Below, one piece after another: positions 1-9,378 of a stretch of 64,000 bases of DNA. Position 1 is the stretch's first letter. Every line of letters begins with the position of its first letter. The notes beneath the pieces were generated by a model, which saw only the letters and a list, made by a program, of their open reading frames with translations, was not told where the DNA came from and searched no databases. The stretch comes from Brevibacillus brevis. GTDB taxonomy: Bacteria > Bacillota > Bacilli > Brevibacillales > Brevibacillaceae. The stretch spans positions 2,790,001 through 2,854,000 of the forward strand of contig NZ_CP030117.1 of the NCBI RefSeq assembly GCF_001039275.2, written 5' to 3'. The translations under genes and the position numbers were made by a program.

Positions 1-1164
1 GATGAAAACACAAAGGCGTTGTGCCGATTTTCACGGAGTACAGGAAAGCTGGACAAACTGGTGCACGACCCGAAATGGGACATCGAGGAGGCCAAATTAT
101 CCCCCGACGAGAAGCTACTTGCCTTCACGATCAATGAAGGAGGCTACTCCGTTCTTGCTCTCTATTCCTTGACAGAGCAACGCTGGGAGCGGGTGGAGGA
201 AGCGCCACGGGGAGTGATCTCTTCCTTGGCGTGGGTGAGTGATGATCAGCTCGCTTTTACGCTGAAAAGTCCAACACTTCCAGGCGATATCTGGACGTAT
301 ACCATTTCGGAGAAAACCAGCAGACGTGTGACGAACATTGGTCAATCTGATGCTCTGGAGGATAAACTCATCGAGCCGGAATTGTGCACGTTTCACTCTT
401 TTGATGGCTTGGAAGTACCGTATTTCCTCTATGCTAAAGATACATCCGAGCATGCAGAGAAAAAACCAGTCGTCGTCTACGTCCATGGTGGGCCAGAGAG
501 CCAAATTCGACCGGAGTATCATCCTGTTTTTCAATTTTTGGCGAACGAAGGCTTTACGGTGGTAGCACCGAATGTTCGCGGCAGTATGGGCTACGGTCGG
601 GAATATGTCCAGCTTGATGATCGCCGCAAGCGGATGGATTCTGTAGCAGATTTGGCTTGGCTGGTCAAAGATTTGAGCAACCGTCCAAGCGTTGACCCGA
701 ATGCGATCGGCATCATGGGCCGCAGTTACGGAGGCTTCATGACACTGGCTGCGCTTACGCATTACCCTGACCTGTGGGCCGCGGGTGTTGATATTGTGGG
801 GATTTCCCATTTCAAAACCTTTCTGGAGAACACCGGGGCATGGAGACGGAGATTGCGTGAGGTGGAGTACGGGTTTCTCGGCGAAGACGATGACTTTTTT
901 GAAGAAATTGCTCCTTTGAATCATTCCCATAAGATCACGGCTCCGCTTCTCGTATTCCACGGTCGCAATGATACGCGTGTTCCTGTCAGCGAAGCAGAAC
1001 AGCTCGTAGCTGACATGCGAGGCAGGGGACAAGAAGTCGATTTGCACATTTTTGAGGATGAAGGCCACTTTACCGAAAAGCTGGACAATCACATCACGTT
1101 GAATCAAAAGATTTCCCAGTTCTTTTTGGGGCAACTTGCATCCACCAATAAAATCGAGGAGTGA
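1..1164 (+). CDS. S9-family serine peptidase (acylaminoacyl-peptidase type), 5' end outside window
   Basis: This is the 3' part of a prolyl-oligopeptidase-family (S9) peptidase; the frame is already open at base 1, so the true start lies upstream. The visible 387 codons hold the end of the beta-propeller and the whole alpha/beta-hydrolase domain. The catalytic triad is readable: nucleophile Ser in GRSYGGF (window codon 242), Asp in HGRNDTRVP (codon 324) and His in EDEGHF (codon 356). Family members cleave short or N-acylated peptides in the cytoplasm. The stop codon lies six bases before the ATG of a second S9 peptidase, so the two are probably co-transcribed with the dipeptidase that follows. 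The exact peptide specificity cannot be read from the sequence. Confidence 0.9.
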   Translation, partial: DENTKALCRFSRSTGKLDKLVHDPKWDIEEAKLSPDEKLLAFTINEGGYSVLALYSLTEQRWERVEEAPRGVISSLAWVSDDQLAFTLKSPTLPGDIWTYTISEKTSRRVTNIGQSDALEDKLIEPELCTFHSFDGLEVPYFLYAKDTSEHAEKKPVVVYVHGGPESQIRPEYHPVFQFLANEGFTVVAPNVRGSMGYGREYVQLDDRRKRMDSVADLAWLVKDLSNRPSVDPNAIGIMGRSYGGFMTLAALTHYPDLWAAGVDIVGISHFKTFLENTGAWRRRLREVEYGFLGEDDDFFEEIAPLNHSHKITAPLLVFHGRNDTRVPVSEAEQLVADMRGRGQEVDLHIFEDEGHFTEKLDNHITLNQKISQFFLGQLASTNKIEE

Positions 1165-1169
1165 GTAGC

Positions 1170-3185
1170 ATGACGCAAGCAAAAAGAGGCATAACGGCTG
1201 AAGATTTGTATCAAATGCGGTACGCGAGCGATCCGCAGCTATCACCAGACGGAAAAACGCTTGCTTATGTGGAAAATCAAATCGATGAGTCCCATGCTTA
1301 CCAAAATCACTTGTATTTACGCAAATTGGATGCAGGTGATCCACGGCCATTGACGTCTGGCTCCCGCGACACCTTTCCGCGCTGGTCGCCAGATGGTTCA
1401 AAGATTAGCTTTGTTTCGAACCGATCTGGAAAACCACAAATTTGGCTGATCGATGCAAACGGAGGAGAAGCAAGGCAACTCACGCGTTGCAAAAACGGTG
1501 TCAGCAATCCGATTTGGTCACCTGACGGCACATACATTGTCTTCTCGTCGATCCTGGATGAAGGTGAAACCTTCGCAGACCCCGAGGGAACCGAGGAGAA
1601 AGAAAATACCAAAGCCATTCATGTCGGAAGAATGAAGTACAAATCCGATGATCTCGGGTTCATTTACGAGAAAAACAAGCAGTTGGCCGTTGTTCATGTA
1701 GAAACAGGCGAGGTTACTCCACTCAGCGATGGCCCGTACAATCATACGATTGGCTCCTGGTCGCCGGACGGAAAATGGCTCGCCATTACGGCGAACCGAG
1801 CAGAAGACCCTGATATTCAGCATAGTGTTGACGTTTTTCTCATCCCTTCGGAAGGGGGAGAATGGAAAAAGCTGACTAACAGCAAGGGGATTTTTGCCTA
1901 TCCAACCTGGTCACCCGACGGTAAGAAGCTAGCGTATATCGGAAGTGAATTGGACACGCATTTGTACGCAGCGCAGAAGCGCATCTGGGTATATGATTTT
2001 GAAAAGGGCGACTATACTTGCATCACAAAGGATTGGGACGTACAGGTTGGCGATTCCACCATCGGGGACATGCGCTCGCCAGGTCACCCGAATCCAGGCG
2101 CTGTATGGACAGCAGACGGAAGAGGCATGTATTTCATTGCCAGCGAGCGAGGAAATTCCGGCATTTATCACATAACGCTGGACGGACAGGTCACGAATGT
2201 TGTAGCGGGCAACCGGAATATATACGGCTTTTCTCTGCATGAGAACGAACAAACGGTGGTTGCTGCCATCAGTGATCCGTTTACGCCGGGCGACTTGTAT
2301 CAAGTAAGTCTGAAGGACGGAGAAGAAAAACGTCTAACAGCGCTGAACGAAGAGTTATTTGCGGGTATTGAGCTCCCAGTTCCAGAAGAAATGGAGTTTG
2401 TCGCGAAGGATGGCTGGAAGCTGCACGGTTGGATGCTCAAGCCTGTCGGTTTTGAAGAAGGAAAAAAATATCCGATGGTTCTGCAAATTCATGGCGGGCC
2501 TCACTCCATGTACGGAAATACGTTTTTCCACGAGTTCCAGCTACTCGCTGCAAAAGGCTACGCGGTACTCTATACGAATCCGAGAGGGAGCTTTGGCTAC
2601 GGAGAGCGTTTTGTTCAGGCGTGCTGCGGTGACTATGGAGGGAACGATTACCGCGATTTGATGACGGCCGTGCAATTTGCATGCGATCATTTCGATTTTG
2701 TCGATGAGGATCGCTTGGGTGTAGCAGGCGGCAGCTACGGTGGCTTCATGACGAACTGGATCGTAGGTAAAACCAATCGATTCAAAGCGGGTGTAACCGA
2801 TCGGAGTATTTGCAACTGGGTAAGCTTTTACGGTGTCAGTGATATCGGTTACTTCTTCACTGCCGAAGAGATTCAGGCAAATCCATTCACGAATCCGGAA
2901 AAAATGTGGCAGCATTCACCGATTCGCTTGGTAGAGAACATCGAGACGCCTCTGCTGATCATGCATGGAGAACATGACTACCGTTGCCCAATCGAACAGG
3001 CGGAGCAGCTTTATGTAACATTGAAGCATCAAGGCAAGGCCCCGGTGTCCTTTGTCCGTTTCCCGGGTGCCAGTCATGAGCTTTCCCGCAGTGGTGATCC
3101 TGAGCAACGCGTGTTGAGGCTGCAATATACGACAGATTGGTTTGACAGTTATTTGGTTGCACACCAAAAAGAGACAGTCGAATAA
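1170..3185 (+). CDS. S9-family peptidase (dipeptidyl/acylaminoacyl-peptidase) with WD40-like propeller
   Basis: A full-length (671 aa) S9-family peptidase. The first ~400 residues carry repeated PD40/WD40-like blades (the motif WSPDG recurs several times); the C-terminal ~250 residues are the hydrolase domain. The triad is Ser522 in GGSYGGF, Asp603 in MHGEHDYRCP and His636 in GASHEL. I chose the ATG at 1170 because GAGGAG sits 9 bases upstream; a GTG at 1161 in the same frame overlaps that site. It follows another S9 peptidase and precedes an M20 dipeptidase, which suggests a peptide-salvage operon. The protein has no signal peptide and is therefore presumably cytoplasmic. Confidence 0.92.
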   Translation: MTQAKRGITAEDLYQMRYASDPQLSPDGKTLAYVENQIDESHAYQNHLYLRKLDAGDPRPLTSGSRDTFPRWSPDGSKISFVSNRSGKPQIWLIDANGGEARQLTRCKNGVSNPIWSPDGTYIVFSSILDEGETFADPEGTEEKENTKAIHVGRMKYKSDDLGFIYEKNKQLAVVHVETGEVTPLSDGPYNHTIGSWSPDGKWLAITANRAEDPDIQHSVDVFLIPSEGGEWKKLTNSKGIFAYPTWSPDGKKLAYIGSELDTHLYAAQKRIWVYDFEKGDYTCITKDWDVQVGDSTIGDMRSPGHPNPGAVWTADGRGMYFIASERGNSGIYHITLDGQVTNVVAGNRNIYGFSLHENEQTVVAAISDPFTPGDLYQVSLKDGEEKRLTALNEELFAGIELPVPEEMEFVAKDGWKLHGWMLKPVGFEEGKKYPMVLQIHGGPHSMYGNTFFHEFQLLAAKGYAVLYTNPRGSFGYGERFVQACCGDYGGNDYRDLMTAVQFACDHFDFVDEDRLGVAGGSYGGFMTNWIVGKTNRFKAGVTDRSICNWVSFYGVSDIGYFFTAEEIQANPFTNPEKMWQHSPIRLVENIETPLLIMHGEHDYRCPIEQAEQLYVTLKHQGKAPVSFVRFPGASHELSRSGDPEQRVLRLQYTTDWFDSYLVAHQKETVE

Positions 3186-3215
3186 GCAGTAAGTGCCAAT
3201 AGGAGGTGCCCGATC

Positions 3216-4595
3216 GTGAACAAAGAACAAGTGATAGGTATCGTGCAAGAAAATTTGCCGCATGCAATCGAGAAGCTGATGCAATATTTGCGTTTTCCAA
3301 CCGTATCCGCACAGCATAAGGCCATCCCAGAGACGGTTGAATACGTGGTCAAGATGATTCATGAGGTTGGTGGAGAGACAAAGGTACTCGACAATCTCGG
3401 CGGCAATCCAGTCGTGTATGCGTTTTTTGCAGCAGGCAGTGAAGGAGACGCCAGCAAAACGATCCTGTTTTACGATCACTACGATGTTCAACCACCTGAG
3501 CCGTTTCATGAGTGGAACACGGAGCCGTTTGACCCTACGATCATTGATGGAAAGCTGTATGCCCGTGGTGCTGCCGACAATAAAGGTGATCTCGTTGCGC
3601 GTCTGACGGCGATTCAGATTTTGCAGCAGCAAGCAGGCGGTTTGCCTTGCAACATCAAGTTCCTGATCGAGGGAGAAGAAGAGATTGGCAGCCCGAATCT
3701 GGAGCCATATCTTCGAGCGTACAAGGATCTTTTCCAGGCGGATGCCTGCATTTGGGAATTCGGTGGAAAGGACGAAAATGAGCGAATCAGTATGGTTGCC
3801 GGGATCAAAGGAATGGCGTATCTAGAGCTGACCTGCGTTGGGGCAGATATCGACATGCACTCCTCTGTCGGAGCGTATGTAGACAATGCAGCGTGGCGCC
3901 TCATACAGGCATTGGCGACGATGAAAAATCAGCAAAACGAGATTTTGGTCGAAGGCTTCTTCGATGGGATCGAGGAACCGACAGCGGATGAAAAGAAAGT
4001 TGTTTCCGAATTGCCGTTCAGTGAAGAGGCGACAGCAGCGCTATACGGTTTGAAACGCCCATTGATTACCGCGGCAAACCATGTGGACCCACGAGAAGCC
4101 ATGGTTTTTCACCCGACTATGACCATTTGCGGTCTGGATAGCGGCTATACGGGAGAGGGCGCGAAGACGGTGCTGCCGAAAAGTGCGAAGGCCAAGTTGG
4201 ATTGCCGTCTTGTCCCAGGACAAGATCCACAGCACATCATGAATTGCATCGAGAATCATTTGGAGAAGCATGGTTTTACGGATATTACCGTCACCATGAT
4301 CAATGGACAAAAAGCGTATCGCTCCGATTTCCATCATCCATTTGTTGCTCACGTACTGGATACGGCTCGCGTTATTTACGATCAGGAGCCAGTGCTTTCT
4401 CCAAACGCGGCAGGCACGGGTCCGATGTATATTTTCGGGGAACAGCTCAAGCTTCCGGTTGTCAGTACAGGGGTAGGCTGGGTAGGCTGCAAAGTACATG
4501 CGCCGAACGAATCCATCCGTTTGAAAGACTTCGAGGAAGGAATTGCCCATATGGTTGTCATGCTCTCTGGATTTGCCAAAGCGCTGTCAGAGTAG
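3216..4595 (+). CDS. M20-family dipeptidase (zinc metallopeptidase)
   Basis: A 459-residue M20/M25/M40 peptidase of the dipeptidase/CNDP-like branch, which hydrolyses dipeptides or N-acyl amino acids with two metal ions. Visible metal-site motifs are FYDHYDVQPP (His88), GAADNKGD (bridging Asp121) and EGEEEIGS near residue 154 (general-base Glu), followed by the usual dimerisation insert. The start is GTG, preceded by AGGAGGTG 9 bases away. It lies 30 bases after the second S9 peptidase and fits the same peptide-degrading operon. A weak hairpin lies downstream. Confidence 0.92.
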   Translation: MNKEQVIGIVQENLPHAIEKLMQYLRFPTVSAQHKAIPETVEYVVKMIHEVGGETKVLDNLGGNPVVYAFFAAGSEGDASKTILFYDHYDVQPPEPFHEWNTEPFDPTIIDGKLYARGAADNKGDLVARLTAIQILQQQAGGLPCNIKFLIEGEEEIGSPNLEPYLRAYKDLFQADACIWEFGGKDENERISMVAGIKGMAYLELTCVGADIDMHSSVGAYVDNAAWRLIQALATMKNQQNEILVEGFFDGIEEPTADEKKVVSELPFSEEATAALYGLKRPLITAANHVDPREAMVFHPTMTICGLDSGYTGEGAKTVLPKSAKAKLDCRLVPGQDPQHIMNCIENHLEKHGFTDITVTMINGQKAYRSDFHHPFVAHVLDTARVIYDQEPVLSPNAAGTGPMYIFGEQLKLPVVSTGVGWVGCKVHAPNESIRLKDFEEGIAHMVVMLSGFAKALSE

Positions 4596-4632
4596 CAACA
4601 GACGAGTGAAGGGATCATGCAATCCGATAGCG

Positions 4633-4672
4633 AAAAGGGGGCCTTTCGTGTAAAAAGGTCTCCTTTCCTATT
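4633..4672 (+). terminator. Probable terminator after the peptidase genes
   Basis: An imperfect inverted repeat (AAGGGGGCC with GGTCTCCTT, joined by G-U pairs) is followed by a short pyrimidine run. It lies between the dipeptidase and msrAB and is weaker than other terminators in the window. Confidence 0.4.
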
Positions 4673-4769
4673 TGGAGCCCTCTTGCAGCACTTCCAGAGT
4701 GGCTTTGCTTTTGCAAACCATGTACAATCGTAAATGATAGTGTACATACATTTACAGGAGGCGAAATGC

Positions 4770-5741
4770 GTGAACAGCGATACACATCCATACGAAATCG
4801 CAACCTTTGCAGGCGGATGCTTCTGGTGCATGGTCAGTCCGTTTGACAAGATGCCAGGCATTCAAAAAGTCGTCTCCGGCTATACAGGCGGTCATGTCGA
4901 AAACCCTACCTATGAACAGGTATGCTCTGATACGACGGGACACTATGAAGCCATCCAAATCACATTTGATCCGTCGCTCATCTCCTACGAGGAATTGCTG
5001 CAGATGTTTTGGAGACAGATCGACCCGACGGACGCTGGTGGTCAATTCGGTGATCGAGGTCAATCGTATGCGCCTGCGATCTTCTATCATAATGAAGAGC
5101 AAGAAAGGCTTGCGCAAAAATCCAAGCAAGAGCTGGATGCGAGCGGTCGTTTCCAAAAGCCCATTGCAACGCTGATTTTGCCAGCCAAGCCGTTCTATCC
5201 GGCGGAGGAATACCATCAGGACTACTATAAGAAAAATCCGGTCCGCTACCAATACTACCGCGCGGCATCAGGCAGAGCGAAATTCACCAAGGAAGCATGG
5301 CGCGACCGTACGAAGCTGGAAGAATTGAAAAAAATCTTGACCCCGCTCCAGTATGAGGTAACGCAAAATAACGGGACAGAACGTCCATTTACGAACGAAT
5401 TTTGGGATCACAAGGAAGAGGGCATCTACGTAGACATCGTCTCCAACGAGCCTTTGTTCAGTTCCCTGGACAAGTTCGATTCCGGCTGCGGGTGGCCATC
5501 CTTTACCAAGCCATTGCAAGAGGAAAACGTAACCGAGCATGTGGATTTAACACATAATATGATTCGTACAGAGGTTCGCAGTAAAGATGCGGATTCTCAT
5601 CTTGGTCATGTTTTCGAGGACGGGCCTGGAGAAAATGGATTGCGTTACTGCATCAATTCAGCCGCATTGCGCTTCATTCCGAAGGATCGTTTGGAGGAAG
5701 AAGGCTTCGGGGAGTATAAGCGATTATTTGAAAAAGAATAG
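4770..5741 (+). CDS. msrAB: Peptide methionine sulfoxide reductase, MsrA-MsrB fusion
   Basis: A bifunctional enzyme of 323 residues that repairs both diastereomers of methionine sulfoxide. The N-terminal MsrA domain (about 1-160) has the GGCFWC motif with catalytic Cys17. The C-terminal MsrB domain (about 185-320) has GCGWPSF (Cys240, probable resolving Cys) and RYCINS (catalytic Cys294). The MsrB part lacks the paired CxxC zinc ligands seen in some MsrB proteins. I chose GTG at 4770 because AGGAGG is 9 bases upstream; the in-frame ATG at 4734 has no site. There is no signal peptide, so it is expected in the cytoplasm. It is flanked by terminators and is probably monocistronic. Confidence 0.93.
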   Translation: MNSDTHPYEIATFAGGCFWCMVSPFDKMPGIQKVVSGYTGGHVENPTYEQVCSDTTGHYEAIQITFDPSLISYEELLQMFWRQIDPTDAGGQFGDRGQSYAPAIFYHNEEQERLAQKSKQELDASGRFQKPIATLILPAKPFYPAEEYHQDYYKKNPVRYQYYRAASGRAKFTKEAWRDRTKLEELKKILTPLQYEVTQNNGTERPFTNEFWDHKEEGIYVDIVSNEPLFSSLDKFDSGCGWPSFTKPLQEENVTEHVDLTHNMIRTEVRSKDADSHLGHVFEDGPGENGLRYCINSAALRFIPKDRLEEEGFGEYKRLFEKE

Positions 5742-5747
5742 AGTGTG

Positions 5748-5791
5748 GACCGCTACTCTCCGGGAAACATGGGAGAAGGGCGGTCTTTTTG
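5748..5791 (+). terminator. Rho-independent terminator of msrAB
   Basis: GACCGC pairs with GCGGTC at the base of an interrupted hairpin (inner CTCTCC with GGGAG), followed by a run of five T. It begins 6 bases after the msrAB stop codon. Confidence 0.75.
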
Positions 5792-5837
5792 CTAAACATA
5801 CAACTAGGTAAACATATGAGTATGCCGGGAGGGTCCA

Positions 5838-7412
5838 ATGTACACGCAGAAATCCTTACACAGACGAATTGGACTGTTACTCGCAGCAATCATCGCCATA
5901 TCAGGCTGTTCCGGTCAGGAGCCGCCTCATAACAATCAAGTCGTACCGACACCCCAAAACGTTGCCGAGGGTGGAACGTTAATCATTGCACGTATGTCGG
6001 ATGCCGCGAATCTCGATCCCCATTTTATTTTGACGATCAATGAGGCGAGTGTCGTACAAGGAAAAGTGTATGAAGGGCTCGTCAAACGTGATCGGAACAT
6101 GAACATTCAGCCACAGTTGGCAACGGCATGGAAACAAATCGATGATCTCACGTGGGAGTTTACGCTTCGACAAGGTGTTGTTTTTCATGATGGAACTCCC
6201 TTTCATGCACAGGCGGTCAAGAAAACATTTGATCGCGTATTAGATCCAGCCGTGGCTTCTCCTCGGGCAGCCATGTTCGAAAAAGTAAAACAGGTAAGGG
6301 TCATCGATCCGTACAGAGTGCAATTCATCCTTCACAAGCCTTTCGCGCCTTTGCTTTCTATTTTGGCCAGTCACGAGGGGGGCATCATCAGTCCTGCTGC
6401 GATCGATCAATACGGACGGGAATTATCGCATCACCCGGTTGGTACTGGCCCTTATCAGTTCCAATCATGGGAGCCTGGCAGTCAAATTACGTTGAGCAAA
6501 AACCAGACTTATTGGGGCGAGACTGCTACGCTTGATCAAGTCGTCTTCAAAGTTGTTCCCGATGATGCAGCTCGTATTGCGATGGTCGAAAATGGAGAAG
6601 CCCATATTGCAGAGTCCGTCCCTGTCATGGAGCTGGATCGGATTCAAGCGTCCAACCAGATGCGTGTGTACCGCAGCGATGCGCTCGGGACGGAGTTTAT
6701 CGGGTTTAATGTATCACGTCCACCACTGAATGATATCCGTGTGAGGAAGGCCATCAGTATGGCGATCGAGACGGGAGCGATCATTAAAGGGGTGTATAAC
6801 AACGTAGGAACGAAGGCGAACTCACCGATGGGACCACATGTGTTCGGCTACAGTCCGACTGTGAAAAGCTACCCGTACGACATCAACCAAGCGCGTCGGT
6901 TGCTCGCAGAGGCGGGCTATCCAGATGGTTTTCCTATTCACATGATTACCTACAACAGACGGGATCGAATCTTGGTTGCCCAAGTGATACGGTCGCAATT
7001 AAAAGGGATCGGCATCGACGCGGAGCTAAAAGTCGTCAGCTACGATGAGTTTGTCCGAACCATTGAGAAAACGAAGGATCATGAGATTTTTGTCAGCGGC
7101 TGGGCAAATGCAACCGGGGATGCCGACTACAATCAGTACAATTTATTTCATACATCGGGAGGCGGGGCTGGCAACAGTTTTCAATACAGCAATCCCGAGC
7201 TGGATCGTCTGATCGAGGCTGGTCGTATGGAAACTGATCCTGCCAAAAGACTCGCCATTTACGCAAAAGCACAAGACGTGGAACTGCAAGATGCTTTGGT
7301 TGTTCCGATTCGCAATCTGGAGAATTTGGCTGTGATTAGCAACCATATTCAGGGCTTCTCCATCAGTCCAGCGGGTTATTTAAATATCGATCAGGTCGTG
7401 ATTTCTCAATAA
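5838..7412 (+). CDS. Peptide/nickel ABC transporter substrate-binding lipoprotein
   Basis: An SBP_bac_5 (DppA/OppA-like) extracytoplasmic binding protein of 524 residues. The N-terminus is a lipoprotein signal ending in the lipobox ISGC (lipidated Cys24). The mature part has the family features near YEGLVKRD, WEFTLRQGVVFHDG and GTGPYQF. The ATG start has GGGAGGG 3 bases before it. It is clearly paralogous to the binding protein at 51163-52740, with long matching stretches. No permease or ATPase gene is adjacent, so it must use transporter parts encoded elsewhere. The ligand, probably an oligopeptide, is not readable. Confidence 0.88.
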   Translation: MYTQKSLHRRIGLLLAAIIAISGCSGQEPPHNNQVVPTPQNVAEGGTLIIARMSDAANLDPHFILTINEASVVQGKVYEGLVKRDRNMNIQPQLATAWKQIDDLTWEFTLRQGVVFHDGTPFHAQAVKKTFDRVLDPAVASPRAAMFEKVKQVRVIDPYRVQFILHKPFAPLLSILASHEGGIISPAAIDQYGRELSHHPVGTGPYQFQSWEPGSQITLSKNQTYWGETATLDQVVFKVVPDDAARIAMVENGEAHIAESVPVMELDRIQASNQMRVYRSDALGTEFIGFNVSRPPLNDIRVRKAISMAIETGAIIKGVYNNVGTKANSPMGPHVFGYSPTVKSYPYDINQARRLLAEAGYPDGFPIHMITYNRRDRILVAQVIRSQLKGIGIDAELKVVSYDEFVRTIEKTKDHEIFVSGWANATGDADYNQYNLFHTSGGGAGNSFQYSNPELDRLIEAGRMETDPAKRLAIYAKAQDVELQDALVVPIRNLENLAVISNHIQGFSISPAGYLNIDQVVISQ

Positions 7413-7507
7413 ACATGTAACGAAACGCCGGTCAATTATGTCATAATAGGTACGTACTTTTATTACCTACATAATTGGATCAGCTCCAAAATGAAAGGAA
7501 CGTTACA

Positions 7508-8410
7508 ATGAGAAGTTTTCGACACCGACTTTTGCATCCGCTCGTACTCGTAACGGCAATGACATTCGTGTTGTCTGGATGTAACAGTACAGCGGCTCCA
7601 CAAGAACCACAGACACCATCAGCCGTGGAGACGCCAACTCCTCCAAAGAAGGAAGAAGAGAAGCCAAAGGAGGAGACCACACCTCCACCGGCTGAAACAC
7701 CAAAGCAAGAACAACCGGAGCAACCCCAGAAAGCGAAACCAACGGAAACAAAGCCGGCAGAAAAGCCAACCGCGGGTCAGCCACCTGAGCTATCATTCCC
7801 GGACATCGAGGTCGTGGGTGAGCCAGAGAGTGTTGCTGTACTGGTGAACAAACAACGCAAGCTTCCAGAGAACTATCAGCCAAATGATCTAGTGTTTCCA
7901 AACGTACCTTACTTGCTCCCGGAAAAGAGCGAGAAACGCAAAATGCGCAAAGAAGCTGCGGGTGCGCTTGAGCAGTTATTTGCGGCAGCCCAGGCTGACG
8001 GAATCCAGTTGGCAGGTGTATCTGCCTATCGCTCCCACGCCTACCAGAAAGCGCTGTTTAATCGCTATGTAAAAAAAGACGGCGTGGAGAAGGCACGGAC
8101 TTACAGTGCCGTTCCTGGAACGAGTGAGCATGAGACGGGACTCGCCATTGACGTCTCGGGTAAGGATGGCAAATGTGCAGCAACGAGCTGCTTTGCCGGA
8201 ACCAAAGAAGCGAAGTGGCTGGATGAAAACGTCGAGAAATTTGGATTTATCATTCGCTACCCAGAGGGAAAAGACGCGATTACAGGCTATATTTATGAGC
8301 CGTGGCATTTGCGTTATGTAGGTGTCGAGATCGCGCAAGAAATCAGGGAAAAAGGGATTACGCTCGAAGAATATTCAGGTGCCGTGCCTGTTTCCACACC
8401 AACGAATTAA
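7508..8410 (+). CDS. D-alanyl-D-alanine carboxypeptidase, VanY-type lipoprotein
   Basis: A 300-residue membrane-anchored VanY-family (M15B) carboxypeptidase that trims the terminal D-Ala of peptidoglycan stem peptides. A lipobox LSGC gives lipidated Cys25. Residues about 35-95 form a low-complexity Pro/Glu/Lys linker that would span the wall. The catalytic domain shows the zinc motif SEHETGLAIDVS (His208, Asp215) and EPWHLRY (Glu264, His267). I chose ATG at 7508 because AAAGGA precedes it; an in-frame TTG at 7475 has no site. The strong terminator after it makes it a single-gene unit. Confidence 0.9.
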   Translation: MRSFRHRLLHPLVLVTAMTFVLSGCNSTAAPQEPQTPSAVETPTPPKKEEEKPKEETTPPPAETPKQEQPEQPQKAKPTETKPAEKPTAGQPPELSFPDIEVVGEPESVAVLVNKQRKLPENYQPNDLVFPNVPYLLPEKSEKRKMRKEAAGALEQLFAAAQADGIQLAGVSAYRSHAYQKALFNRYVKKDGVEKARTYSAVPGTSEHETGLAIDVSGKDGKCAATSCFAGTKEAKWLDENVEKFGFIIRYPEGKDAITGYIYEPWHLRYVGVEIAQEIREKGITLEEYSGAVPVSTPTN

Positions 8411-8415
8411 GGAAG

Positions 8416-8453
8416 AAACGCCGATCTCTCACCGAAGAGAATCGGCGTTTTTG
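8416..8453 (+). terminator. Rho-independent terminator
   Basis: AAACGCCGAT pairs with ATCGGCGTTT around an inner TCTC/GAGA stem, followed by five T. It ends the vanY-type gene and sits just ahead of the TetR promoter. Confidence 0.9.
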
Positions 8454-8464
8454 CTATGTAGTTA

Positions 8465-8473
8465 TGCTATAAT
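8465..8473 (+). promoter_or_regulatory. Extended -10 promoter of the TetR gene
   Basis: TGCTATAAT is an extended -10 box. No good -35 box lies 17 bases upstream. Transcription would begin near 8480, only about 11 bases before the ATG at 8491. No copy of the 9231-9335 operator is seen here. Confidence 0.5.
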
Positions 8474-8490
8474 GTTCACGGGTGAAGATA

Positions 8491-9138
8491 ATGGTCGAAA
8501 AATCAATCAGAGAACGTATTATTGAAACATCCATGCGCTTGTTTGAGGCAAATGGCTACCACAAAGTGACTGTGGATCAAATTGTGAAAGAAAGCGGAAC
8601 GTCAAAGGGAGGATTTTATCACAACTTCAAATCCAAGGATGAACTCCTCTACATCATTCATGATCAATTTATTACGTATGTGTTGGAGAAAGCAGAGGAA
8701 GCTTACGAGAAGTGGGATACCCCAACGGAGCGACTCCAAGCCATCGTAAAATCCTTCGTCATGATGATTGATCTGTACCGCTCGCAGGTTACGATCTTTT
8801 ATCAGGAAAGCTTGTTTTTAGCTCCCGAGTACTACACGGATATTGAAACGAAACGGGATCGCTATAAAAAAATCATGTTCACCGTCATTTCGGATGGGAT
8901 CGAATCGGGTGAATTCCGTCCAGAGTTGCCTGTGCCGATTGTGTCTATGGCTATCTTTGGCATGGTGAACTGGATTTACAAATGGTATCAAAAGTCAGGG
9001 ACGTACTCGATCGAGCAAATCGCGGATATTTACGCAGATATGGTTCTTCATTCTGTTTTGAAATCAGAATCGATGGAAAACCCGGCATTTCAACGTTTTT
9101 TCCTGCAATCACAAGAAAATCCCTTCAAGCCATTGTAG
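8491..9138 (+). CDS. TetR/AcrR-family regulator, probable repressor of the propionate operon
   Basis: A 215-residue TetR-family repressor. The N-terminal HTH (about residues 10-50) has the typical SGTSKGGFYHNFKSKDELL signature, and the C-terminal part is a helical ligand domain. ATG at 8491 is chosen over the in-frame GTG at 8482 because GGTGA lies 5 bases before the ATG. It stands immediately upstream of, and in the same direction as, the methylmalonyl-CoA operon. The intervening gap contains three TetR-type operators, so it is the likely repressor there. An acyl-CoA ligand is an inference from the neighbours and not from residues I can see. Confidence 0.85.
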   Translation: MVEKSIRERIIETSMRLFEANGYHKVTVDQIVKESGTSKGGFYHNFKSKDELLYIIHDQFITYVLEKAEEAYEKWDTPTERLQAIVKSFVMMIDLYRSQVTIFYQESLFLAPEYYTDIETKRDRYKKIMFTVISDGIESGEFRPELPVPIVSMAIFGMVNWIYKWYQKSGTYSIEQIADIYADMVLHSVLKSESMENPAFQRFFLQSQENPFKPL

Positions 9139-9230
9139 GGGTGCTAACAAGGATCATGCGGCTACACTCAAGCTTTTCGATAGGAGACAGGGGCATAGTC
9201 GCTTGATGGTCCCTTATGATATAACTTGAT

Positions 9231-9250
9231 CAGACCAACTAGTTGGTCTG
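9231..9250. promoter_or_regulatory. TetR-type operator O1, perfect 20-bp palindrome
   Basis: CAGACCAACTAGTTGGTCTG is a perfect palindrome. It ends at the likely -35 region of the operon promoter. It shares its left half with O2 and O3. Confidence 0.8.
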
Positions 9251-9268
9251 TACTAGTATTCTGACATT

Positions 9269-9277
9269 TGTTATAAT
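9269..9277 (+). promoter_or_regulatory. Extended -10 promoter of the propionate operon
   Basis: TGTTATAAT is an extended -10 box lying between operators O1 and O2. The -35 hexamer is poor. Transcription would begin near 9284, inside O2, so bound repressor would block it directly. Confidence 0.6.
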
Positions 9278-9283
9278 ATCAAA

Positions 9284-9303
9284 AAGACCAACTGGTCGGT
9301 CTT
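9284..9303. promoter_or_regulatory. TetR-type operator O2
   Basis: AAGACCAACTGGTCGGTCTT is an imperfect palindrome at the expected transcription start. Its centre is 53 bp from the centre of O1. Confidence 0.7.
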
Positions 9304-9315
9304 GAGCAATCATTA

Positions 9316-9335
9316 CAGACCAACCAGTCGGTTCG
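9316..9335. promoter_or_regulatory. TetR-type operator O3
   Basis: CAGACCAACCAGTCGGTTCG keeps the left half of O1 exactly and has a degenerate right half. Its centre is 32 bp from that of O2, close to three helical turns. Confidence 0.6.
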
Positions 9336-9378
9336 TGAGGTTGTGACAGTCAGTATCGGAAATAGGGGAGGAATAGTT

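Noticed and set aside
115..1401. 428-codon minus-strand frame across the first peptidase
   Set aside because: It runs antisense to a clear S9 peptidase with an intact catalytic triad; its translation shows no family features.
7433..7487. Inverted repeat (AATTATG and TAGGTA with TACCTA and CATAATT) upstream of the VanY-type gene
   Set aside because: The arms are interrupted by a 6-base insertion and are A/T-rich; it may be an operator but chance is as likely.
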